Assembly: GCA_905206345.1 (NCBI GenBank) | Contig: CAJLGW010000039.1 | Span: forward strand, 1 to 17,957 | DNA from: an uncultured Sutterella sp. | GTDB taxonomy: Bacteria > Pseudomonadota > Gammaproteobacteria > Burkholderiales > Burkholderiaceae_F | Length of the DNA: 17,957 nucleotides | Direction: 5' to 3' | In this document: one piece after another, positions 8,151 through 15,030 of the stretch | Position numbering within the stretch: the stretch's first letter is position 1 | How the letters are laid out: every line of letters starts with the position of its first letter | Position numbers and translations under genes: made by a program | Notes under the pieces: model-generated | Seen by the model: the letters and a program-made list of their open reading frames with translations, nothing else | What the model was told of the DNA's origin: nothing | Databases searched by the model: none

Positions 8151-8615
8151 CTAACGATGTTGCGGCAAGTGACTCAAAAAATCTTTGAGGTTTTGCGGTT
8201 CAAAGGCGTTAATTTTTGCGCTAGCCAATTCAAGATCGTTGCAAAAGACTTTGCACTCAAATTGCGCCACGCCATCGTCGCCCAAAAAGATTAATTCTGC
8301 CGTGAGATTTAAAAGCGTGCCGACTTCAACGAACTCGCATTGCGTCGAAAGCTTTCGAGTGCCCAGTAAAAAACCGACAGGGCGGGGTTTACCTTGGCAT
8401 TTGGCATGCCAACACGTCCACAATCCCATGGTTTGCGCCATGTATTCAATCAAAACCCAAGCACCGATTTTGTTGTCATGAACAAAAAGACCATTGGGTT
8501 TAACCGTCGCTTGTGCACGGATAAAGTGATCGTTACCTTCAAGCGCCGTATCGACTAACAACATACCGCGTTGATGGGGTAAAAGTTCTGAGGCCGGACA
8601 GTCAATGGTCATCAT
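8151..8615 (-). CDS. apeP: Hotdog-fold 3-hydroxyacyl-ACP dehydratase (ApeP-like)
   Basis: The 154-residue single hotdog protein has LLPHQRGMLLVD at 11-22, whose His14 matches the catalytic His of the FabA/FabZ family, and VLIEYMAQTMG with Glu57 as the likely second catalytic residue. It would dehydrate beta-hydroxyacyl-ACP to the trans-2-enoyl form; with no enoyl reductase in the operon, the double bonds stay and conjugate. In studied APE systems ApeP pairs with ApeI, whose counterpart here is the C-terminal domain of the ligase fusion. The ATG overlaps the ketosynthase stop (ATGA) and AGGA lies just upstream. The following Met codon is an equally possible start. Confidence 0.88.
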   Translation of the reverse strand: MMTIDCPASELLPHQRGMLLVDTALEGNDHFIRAQATVKPNGLFVHDNKIGAWVLIEYMAQTMGLWTCWHAKCQGKPRPVGFLLGTRKLSTQCEFVEVGTLLNLTAELIFLGDDGVAQFECKVFCNDLELASAKINAFEPQNLKDFLSHLPQHR

Positions 8616-9802
8616 GATGTTTTCCTGAAAATCAAAACAGCGTTATTCCCACCAAAAGCAAAGGAATTGCTCATGACAGACGTTAAGGTTTGATGCTTTG
8701 GTGTCAATGCTAAACGAATAGCAGGCAAGGTGGGATCAATGGGGCTATCCAAACGATGTAGAGGAATGCGGTTTTCTTTCATCGCAATAAGACTGATGGC
8801 CGCTTCCAGGGCTCCCGCTCCGCCCAAGGTGTGACCGGTGAGGGACTTGGTGGAGCTCACCCACGGAGAGTCTGCGCCAAAGGTTTGAGCAATCGCCAAA
8901 CTTTCCATCGCATCGTTGTGTTCGGTGCCTGTCCCGTGGGCATTGATGTAATCGACCGAAGAGAGCTTTGCCATGGAAAGCGCCTTTTGCATGGCCACTT
9001 GAACAGCGATTGCTTCTGGGTCAGGGGAAGAAATGTGGTAACCGTCGCTCGTTTCAGCCCAACCGGCTAACTCAAAATCACCGGGTTCTTGAGTAAGAAG
9101 AAAAAGGGCACCACCTTCACCTAAATTAATGCCGTCGCGGTGCTCACCAAAGGGTTGGCAGCGTCCGTGAGAAAGGGCCCCGAGGCTATCAAATCCCGCC
9201 AATGTGAAAGCAGAACAGCTGTCAATGCCACCACAGATGACCGCATCAACGGCTTTTGAGCGTAAAAGACGGGCGGCACTAGCCAGCGCTTTGGCCGATG
9301 AGGAACAGGCCGTAGAAATTACATACGCGGGTCCCGTTAAATTGAAAGCTTGAGAGACAAACTTCGAAGGATTCGCGATTTCTAAAATTTCGTCCGTGAC
9401 TTCATGAAGCTTTTCTGAATCGGCGAAAACTTCTTCCATTTCCGTCATGCCCGAGACCGATGCCCCCAAAATGACCCCGATTCGATGGGCCCCATAACGA
9501 CGGATCGCCTCATCAATGCTTGCCTTCATTCGGATCAGGGACTGAGCAATTAAGAGGTTGCTGCGTCCTAAAGGATGCGTGAAACTCGCTAATGATGGAA
9601 AAACGCGTTTGATTTCTTCAAAACTGGCAAGTCTCTCATCATCAATTTTTCCGAACCAAAAGGGCCGGTGAGCGATGTGCTCTTGCCAGGTAAGTGCCGT
9701 GGGCGTGGCATCAAAAAGCGACGCTTTGAGTTCTTCGTTAAAACCCACTGCACTGATACTTTCAAAGGTTTGGATAGAGATGGGAATTGTCATAATGAAC
9801 AA
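8612..9802 (-). CDS. apeO: Beta-ketoacyl-ACP synthase (ApeO-like ketosynthase)
   Basis: The 396-residue condensing enzyme has a full triad: Cys166 in ISTACSSS, His289 in NAHGTGT and His324 in LTGHTLGG. It also has the VMSNSFAFGGNNAVL C-terminal motif. Its N-terminus is divergent, lacking the VVVTGMG-type strand of FabF seen in the other ketosynthase. It is expected to be the main chain-extending enzyme of the polyene. The start is uncertain: ATG codons lie at 9802 and 9793, neither with an SD, and the only purine-rich AAAGG is about 25 nt upstream. The 39-nt gap after the lipoprotein gene is the largest in the operon. The symbol follows gene order (lipoprotein, KS, DH, KR, KS). Confidence 0.92.
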   Translation of the reverse strand: MFIMTIPISIQTFESISAVGFNEELKASLFDATPTALTWQEHIAHRPFWFGKIDDERLASFEEIKRVFPSLASFTHPLGRSNLLIAQSLIRMKASIDEAIRRYGAHRIGVILGASVSGMTEMEEVFADSEKLHEVTDEILEIANPSKFVSQAFNLTGPAYVISTACSSSAKALASAARLLRSKAVDAVICGGIDSCSAFTLAGFDSLGALSHGRCQPFGEHRDGINLGEGGALFLLTQEPGDFELAGWAETSDGYHISSPDPEAIAVQVAMQKALSMAKLSSVDYINAHGTGTEHNDAMESLAIAQTFGADSPWVSSTKSLTGHTLGGAGALEAAISLIAMKENRIPLHRLDSPIDPTLPAIRLALTPKHQTLTSVMSNSFAFGGNNAVLIFRKTS

Positions 9803-9841
9803 ATGTACAAATGAGTTTTTCTGCAGTACCTTTGTTTCTTG

Positions 9842-10429
9842 TTAAGGCTGACGGCTGTCAATCACTAATTCGTATTGCTCTTTATGATTGTTAAGAACAA
9901 TTCGACCGATGGGATTTGTGATGCTTGCGCCACCTTCATAGCGGATGTCAACAAGCGTCTCACCCGTTAGACGATCAATCACTTTTCTAGTGTTTTTGCT
10001 ATCGACAATGTCGAGCTTTCTCGATTGCCTTTCAATTGCATTTTCAGGCCAATAACTCAAAGTAATGTCGCGCAAAAGGTGAGCAGCTTGAAGCTCTTGC
10101 GGCACGATGCTCTCGCGCTCTTCAAAAATCATCTCACCGTTGTAGCTAATATCCCATGCGCGATGAGACATCAGAAGAATCGAGAGTTTCACTTCGCGAC
10201 TGTTGGTTGCTAAATACGCTTCAAAATTGGCATTTTTAGCTGAGATGTTTTCGGCAGTACCGTAGTAGTTTGTATGAATATTTTGAATTAACAAAAGAGA
10301 TTTTCGAGCGTTTAGCGTCGGTGTTACGCATTCAACGGTTTCAAAAACGACGGGTTCAGGAGCGGGCACGGTGGAGCAGCCTAATAAGGCAGAACACAGA
10401 GCTACACAGGCCAAAAGTTTAATTTTCAT
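9842..10429 (-). CDS. Outer-membrane-type lipoprotein of the APE locus
   Basis: The 195-residue lipoprotein has a type II signal peptide, with Lys2 and Lys4, a hydrophobic core and lipobox LLGC; Cys18 is followed by Ser, so there is no inner-membrane retention Asp at +2. The mature part is soluble and beta-rich, with no motif I can assign to catalysis. APE loci carry a small lipoprotein between the MMPL exporter and the first ketosynthase (DUF3261-type from memory; position of apeN), and both place and size fit. The ATG overlaps the MMPL stop by 11 nt with AGGAAAGAG just upstream. It likely anchors or receives the polyene lipid at the outer membrane; that role is inferred. Confidence 0.75.
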   Translation of the reverse strand: MKIKLLACVALCSALLGCSTVPAPEPVVFETVECVTPTLNARKSLLLIQNIHTNYYGTAENISAKNANFEAYLATNSREVKLSILLMSHRAWDISYNGEMIFEERESIVPQELQAAHLLRDITLSYWPENAIERQSRKLDIVDSKNTRKVIDRLTGETLVDIRYEGGASITNPIGRIVLNNHKEQYELVIDSRQP

Positions 10430-12701
10430 TTTTCTCTTTCCTCAAAAATACCGTCAATGTCCAAATAATGCATTGACCCAATGCCACAGTCATCCCAAAG
10501 GTTTTGAGTGCCGGTGTGCTCGATAACATCAATAAACCAAAAGATATCAATGTGGTGAGTGCTGCAAAGGCGATGGTTGCTACCGTTTCACGTTGGCGAT
10601 TAGCCGAGGTCATGAAGATACCGTAGTCAAAGCCCAACCCTAAAAGCAAAATCAGAGCCAAAACCGTGAAAAGTGTGTAGGACACGCCCAAAAGACTCAA
10701 AATAGCAAGGGTGAGCGAGACGCCGAGAACGGTTGGTAAGAAAGCACGCCAACTATCCCTTCGGAATCGAATCATTAACACCACCATAACGGCCAAAATA
10801 CTAAAGATTAAAAGTTGTGCAATGTGATCTCGATATTGACGCAATGTTGTGGAAATATTTTGCGTGTAGTTCACCCAGGTGACGCCGTCGATATGGTCAC
10901 CGAGTGCCTTCACTCTGAGCAAGTTTTCCGCTGTAATACCCCGTACGAGAACCATGGCGCTTGAAGAATCTAAAAGATTTAAACGATCTTTTAAGTCATC
11001 AATATCCAAAAGAGTCTGAAGACGACGATCAATCGATAAGGCGCTCACTTCTCGATTCACAAGAGGAGTTCCTAGAAGTTCTTCCACTTGTGGATTGATA
11101 CTTTGTCTGGCGCGATTTTTTATGTCGTTGACGTGTTGCATACGAGCGTCAGACATCATCCAATCGGCTAGCGACGCAAACGAAACGCCATCAATGGGAT
11201 TTGTCGCTAAATTTTCATAGAGCTGTTCTTGCTTTTGCAAAAGATCCTCAAGGCTGGCACCTTTGACGATAAAAAACTGCGTACCAGACGTTGAATTAAT
11301 AAGCTCGCTGCTCAATTGAGCATCCTGAAAGTATTTCGCCGGAGAATTATTTAAGTCTTGCAATCGAGCGGCTGGTTTAATCATCACAAGCCCGATGATG
11401 ATAACGGCCGTTACGGCAATCAGCAATCCCGTTTTGCTCAACTCAGAAAGTCTGGCCAAAGAGGGCAACTGTTCAATGTAAGCACCGATAATTTGAAGGG
11501 CATGGTGTTCTTCGAGCGTTTTAAATTTAATGCAGGGATACCACAGCAAAACGGCAACAAATGCGCTCAAGACACCGCTTGAACAGAAAACGGCCATTTG
11601 TTGCAATCCTTGCATAGGGGTGTTGGCCATCACCATGAAGGCAATAATTGTAGAGATTAGAGCCAACGAAAGTGACGGGAAGAGCTCCTTAACGAGATTG
11701 TCGCTATTAATCCTTTTGGTTTCAAAACGTTTCCCGAAATAGTGAGCACTGTAGTCAACCGAAATTCCAATAAGAGTGGTTCCGAAAACGAACGTAATCA
11801 TGTGAATTTGCCCGAATACAGCGATTGTCGTTGTCGCTGCAACGGCAATGGCTTGTGCAATCACGAAAAGGATTAAAGCCAAAACGGTGAGACGTCTGAA
11901 AAAGAGCCAAGACAACAAACAAACTCCAATAAGGGAGAGCGTACCCAAAATGGAAATTTCGTTTTGAGCTGTCATCGCTGCATAAGAAGCAAAAAGGGGA
12001 ATCCCCGTGACGATGAGTTTTTCAGCTCCTTCTTTTTTTAGTTCACCTTCCAGTGTGTGAAGTGCTTTTTGTAAACTACCACTACCGTCGTAAACTTTGT
12101 CCGGAGTGACTTCAAATAGTGAAAAAAGGTACTGCTTATTATCCTTTTCAAGTAAATGCAGACCATTGACCTCACGAATGGGAATTTCCGACGCCCGTTC
12201 ATACATCCAATCAGCTGCAGTGCCAAAAGGGTCTTCTTGGGGAGTAAAAAGAGGCGTTGGTGGCATGGAGATCAGATTAACAAATCGTGCCCACAGTTGA
12301 TGCGTCGAAGACGAGCGCAACATTCTTTCATCTTCCCAAGTAATTTGTCGAAGTGCAACAGATTTGACTGCATTTTGGATGTCAACTCGTGTTTTGATGC
12401 GATGGTAAGTCAGAAGCTCTCTGTTAACTTTTTCCCAATCATTAAGAACAGCCTGAACGCTGTGGGGATCGTTGGGGACTTCAATAAGAATCGTTAAAAG
12501 ATTGCGTCCGGCGCCCGATAATTTTTTTTGTGCTTGAGTCTCGTCATAGCCTTGCTCACTTTGAGGCAATAGGCTCACGATATCGGTCTGAGGGCGATGT
12601 TGATTAAACCATGAAAGGGTAAAAAAAGCGCACGCAAAAACCACGATAACCCACAAAAGGGCTCCCATGTTTTGAAACGAGGCTAATTTCTTCAAATTCA
12701 T
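10419..12701 (-). CDS. MMPL/RND-superfamily exporter (APE locus transporter)
   Basis: This 760-residue, twelve-helix inner-membrane protein has two tandem halves, each one helix, a periplasmic domain of about 200 residues, then five helices. The proton-relay Asp-Tyr pairs of the MMPL family are intact: Asp316-Tyr317 in TM4 (GISVDYSAH) and Asp692-Tyr693 in TM10 (GLGFDYGIF). MMPL proteins export large lipids using the proton gradient, so the substrate here is probably the polyene attached to its lipid or sugar anchor. It starts 5 nt after the LolA-like gene without a clear SD (translational coupling likely) and overlaps the lipoprotein gene. It matches the MMPL gene that sits in this place in known APE clusters (apeM position from memory). 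Confidence 0.88.
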   Translation of the reverse strand: MNLKKLASFQNMGALLWVIVVFACAFFTLSWFNQHRPQTDIVSLLPQSEQGYDETQAQKKLSGAGRNLLTILIEVPNDPHSVQAVLNDWEKVNRELLTYHRIKTRVDIQNAVKSVALRQITWEDERMLRSSSTHQLWARFVNLISMPPTPLFTPQEDPFGTAADWMYERASEIPIREVNGLHLLEKDNKQYLFSLFEVTPDKVYDGSGSLQKALHTLEGELKKEGAEKLIVTGIPLFASYAAMTAQNEISILGTLSLIGVCLLSWLFFRRLTVLALILFVIAQAIAVAATTTIAVFGQIHMITFVFGTTLIGISVDYSAHYFGKRFETKRINSDNLVKELFPSLSLALISTIIAFMVMANTPMQGLQQMAVFCSSGVLSAFVAVLLWYPCIKFKTLEEHHALQIIGAYIEQLPSLARLSELSKTGLLIAVTAVIIIGLVMIKPAARLQDLNNSPAKYFQDAQLSSELINSTSGTQFFIVKGASLEDLLQKQEQLYENLATNPIDGVSFASLADWMMSDARMQHVNDIKNRARQSINPQVEELLGTPLVNREVSALSIDRRLQTLLDIDDLKDRLNLLDSSSAMVLVRGITAENLLRVKALGDHIDGVTWVNYTQNISTTLRQYRDHIAQLLIFSILAVMVVLMIRFRRDSWRAFLPTVLGVSLTLAILSLLGVSYTLFTVLALILLLGLGFDYGIFMTSANRQRETVATIAFAALTTLISFGLLMLSSTPALKTFGMTVALGQCIIWTLTVFLRKEKNEN

Positions 12702-12706
12702 AGGGG

Positions 12707-13312
12707 TTATTGCTTGTTATGTATTTGCAAATCTTGAGGGACATTTTCCGGATGATGCTCATCCTTTAAATTTATGACGGTGAGATCGCCATTGGGCGAG
12801 TAAAAACGCAGTGCTTTAACCTCTTTATCCCCTTCAATCAGAATTTTAACAAACACCATTTTGATATTCTTATCTTTAGGTATTAATAACATTTGCCAAA
12901 GACTGTTCGTTTCATTGAGGGCGATATTAAAGTGTTCAGAAATCACTTTGACATCACCTTGCATGAGGCCAATGAGCAATTGATTCAGAACTCTCAAATG
13001 AGGATTATCTTCAGAGGAGACGGAGCACTCTTGATAGTCACTGACACTACGCAATTGCGTCGGTGTCAAAATCATTTTGGAATTAAAGGGCGATTTTGTT
13101 TCCCAAACAATGCCGTGATCGGCCCAAAAGGTATACTCACCTTGAGTTTTTAAGGGTTTAGGAAAACCGATCAGAAATTTTTCCTGTTCAAAAGAACCTG
13201 CCACCAAAGAAGGGCGTTCGAGTCGAGCCGAAAGTTCCTCTAAATTCAACGCTAAGGCTTGAGCCATTCCCAACGGCATCAAGCATAAAGCCGCAAGCCA
13301 TTTTTTTAACAT
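12707..13312 (-). CDS. LolA-like outer-membrane lipoprotein carrier family protein (first copy)
   Basis: The 201-residue secreted protein has a clear signal peptide (MLKKW, hydrophobic core, cleavage after AQALA near residue 21). The mature region carries LolA-like landmarks: an early VAGSFEQEKFLIGFPKPL strand, then GEYTFWADHGIVWETKSPF, comparable to the SGxFxQxR and G-x-W-x-x-x-xP segments of LolA. The start at 13312 is preferred; an in-frame ATG at 13381 adds 23 hydrophilic residues before the signal peptide. It overlaps the acyltransferase by 7 nt. It precedes the intact MMPL exporter, as in APE loci (apeL position from memory), and probably accepts the acyl/polyene lipid in the periplasm. 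Confidence 0.8.
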   Translation of the reverse strand: MLKKWLAALCLMPLGMAQALALNLEELSARLERPSLVAGSFEQEKFLIGFPKPLKTQGEYTFWADHGIVWETKSPFNSKMILTPTQLRSVSDYQECSVSSEDNPHLRVLNQLLIGLMQGDVKVISEHFNIALNETNSLWQMLLIPKDKNIKMVFVKILIEGDKEVKALRFYSPNGDLTVINLKDEHHPENVPQDLQIHNKQ

Positions 13313-14301
13313 GTTTTGTCCTTTGCGTCGCTTTTCAGATTCTCTGAGGTTTGAGGCCAGAATGCATAAAAATTGGCCCAATCAAGCGGACTTTTCGCTA
13401 AGCCTGCTTCTAATTCTTTAACGAAACCTTCTACTAGTATAGAGATATCTTCCCGGCGCTGATGACGGTTTATGTAAACATTTTTTCCATTGCTGAGATT
13501 GCCAAAACGTACGGTGTAGTGATGCGTTTGACCGGATAAAACGGGCATCTTCTTGGGGGTGCGCCAACAGGTAATACTAAAGAGTGGACAATGAAAAAGA
13601 TTCGCAAGTATAGTGCCTCCGATCGGAAAGCGAGCTTTGTGGCCTAAAAAAGAAACTTCACAAGTAGCATCAGAGGCAATAGGAATGCGGTCGCCTGCAA
13701 TAAAAACTAAGGCGCCTCGTGCAACATACGTTTCAATTTCACAGGCGCTCGCAGGGCTCAATGCCGAGACTTCCATAAAGTGGATTTTCTTTAACGCTTG
13801 ATTGCGATCGCGAAGTAGGGCATTGAATTGTCGCGCATGCTTTGTGTGCATCAAAATAACGAGCTCTGTTTCTTTTTGTTGCAAACCGTGGTTGATGAGC
13901 TTTTCTATACATCCCATGTGAGAGGTCAAAACGATGGCCCCTTGTTTTCTTGCAATGCAATCCATGATCATTTGATCATTTTCAATCGCAAGCGTTGCTT
14001 TGTCATCGGGATCGGTGAGAGCTAGGAACTTATCGAGAATCGTTTCACCGAAAAAGGCTAAGTGCCTCAGTGACAGCATCAGCGTTGGTTTTTGTTTAAA
14101 AAGACCGTAGCTTTGGGCGCGTTGTAGATAGTCCATGCTGTGCACGCGGACATTTTTATCCATGAGCCAATAAAAAAGAATCACCGGGCCCATAAAAATG
14201 CGAAACGGCAGACGCCCCAAATACCGGTGAATCGTTAATAAAAAAACGATTCCCCAGTGATTGGTCTTTTCTTGATTTTGGGCCCAATGCTGTTGCGTCA
14301 T
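13306..14301 (-). CDS. Lysophospholipid-type (LpxL-like) acyltransferase
   Basis: The 331-residue membrane-associated acyltransferase is of the LPLAT superfamily (predicted acyltransferase type near LpxL/HtrB). The H-x4-E catalytic signature is SHMGCIE, with His128 and Glu133; a FIAGDR segment follows about 75 residues later, and there is an N-terminal hydrophobic region (IFMGPVILFYWLMD). The ATG at 14301 is chosen because it overlaps the glycosyltransferase stop as ATGA and has AGGA eight bases upstream; an ATG at 14379 would overlap that gene by 82 nt. It probably transfers the polyene chain or a fatty acid to the sugar or lipid anchor. In other APE loci, as I recall, glycosyltransferase and acyltransferase are one polypeptide. 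Confidence 0.87.
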   Translation of the reverse strand: MTQQHWAQNQEKTNHWGIVFLLTIHRYLGRLPFRIFMGPVILFYWLMDKNVRVHSMDYLQRAQSYGLFKQKPTLMLSLRHLAFFGETILDKFLALTDPDDKATLAIENDQMIMDCIARKQGAIVLTSHMGCIEKLINHGLQQKETELVILMHTKHARQFNALLRDRNQALKKIHFMEVSALSPASACEIETYVARGALVFIAGDRIPIASDATCEVSFLGHKARFPIGGTILANLFHCPLFSITCWRTPKKMPVLSGQTHHYTVRFGNLSNGKNVYINRHQRREDISILVEGFVKELEAGLAKSPLDWANFYAFWPQTSENLKSDAKDKTC

Positions 14302-15026
14302 CTTCGATTCCTGATGATCGTCGGTAAACGTCGCAACATGCCGAAAAAGAGCCGCGTGTGCATTTTGCTGATGTACCAATTCTCAATGGCGTGGAAATGA
14401 CTGATGCCATCGGGCGGATAGTCGATGTTGACAGGAAGGTTGACGACCTTAACCCCCATCCAACTCATCTGAACCATAATGTCGCAGTCAAAATCCATGC
14501 GTAGGCCTAAATAGGGGCGCGTTTTCAAAAAGGCATCAATGGCTTTTAGGGGATAAACGCGAAAGCCGCACAAGGTGTCTTTGATACCCAATGACAGCGT
14601 GTTCACCGCCACCCAAAACTGTGTGATTTTTCGTCCCCATTTGCGAGAGGCGGGGACGGAGTGGTTATAGACGGGATAGCCGCAAATGATTTTGTCGGGA
14701 CTTTTTTGCGCCGCTTCAATAAAGGTCGGGATGTCATTGGCATCTTGTTGACCGTCAGCGTCTAGCTGAAACGCATGTGTGTAGCCCTGACTGATCCCCC
14801 ATTGAAAGCCACGTAAAACCGCACCGCCTTTGCCTTGGTTTTCAGGTAAAGAAATCGCAAAAACGCGTTCGTGCTTTTCTAAAACGTCGGCAATGGCCTT
14901 TTGGGTTTCTTGGTTACTGCCGTCATCGACCATCAAAACGTCCGCGCCGTGCGCAAGGCACGCTGAGACAACTGTTTCCAGAGTGTGCGGATGGTTAAAG
15001 ACCGGAATAAGGAAAAAGAGTTTCAC
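14298..15026 (-). CDS. Family 2 glycosyltransferase (dolichol-phosphate-mannose synthase-like)
   Basis: The 242-residue GT-A glycosyltransferase has IPVFNH at 7-12, the nucleotide-binding MVDDGS at 32-37, and the metal-binding DADGQ at 89-93 (Asp89 and Asp91). A Lys/Gly-rich NQGKGGAVLRGF segment is typical of DPM1-like enzymes acting on lipid-phosphate or membrane acceptors. No C-terminal helices are present, so it is a soluble or peripheral enzyme. The start is a GTG at 15026 with AGGAG nine bases upstream, 4 nt after the ligase stop. It probably adds the sugar of the polyene anchor, together with the ATGA-coupled acyltransferase downstream. Confidence 0.9.
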   Translation of the reverse strand: MKLFFLIPVFNHPHTLETVVSACLAHGADVLMVDDGSNQETQKAIADVLEKHERVFAISLPENQGKGGAVLRGFQWGISQGYTHAFQLDADGQQDANDIPTFIEAAQKSPDKIICGYPVYNHSVPASRKWGRKITQFWVAVNTLSLGIKDTLCGFRVYPLKAIDAFLKTRPYLGLRMDFDCDIMVQMSWMGVKVVNLPVNIDYPPDGISHFHAIENWYISKMHTRLFFGMLRRLPTIIRNRR

Positions 15027-15030
15027 GCTT

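Noticed and set aside
12156..12497. 113-codon plus-strand open frame inside the MMPL gene
   Set aside because: It lies antisense to conserved MMPL coding sequence, has no SD and no recognisable protein features.
13963..13981. Inverted repeat ATGATCATTTGATCAT inside the acyltransferase gene
   Set aside because: Short palindromic run within coding sequence with no T-tract or promoter context; probably chance.
13306..14379. Longer acyltransferase start at 14379
   Set aside because: It would overlap the glycosyltransferase by 82 nt; the ATGA-overlapping start at 14301 has an AGGA ribosome binding site.
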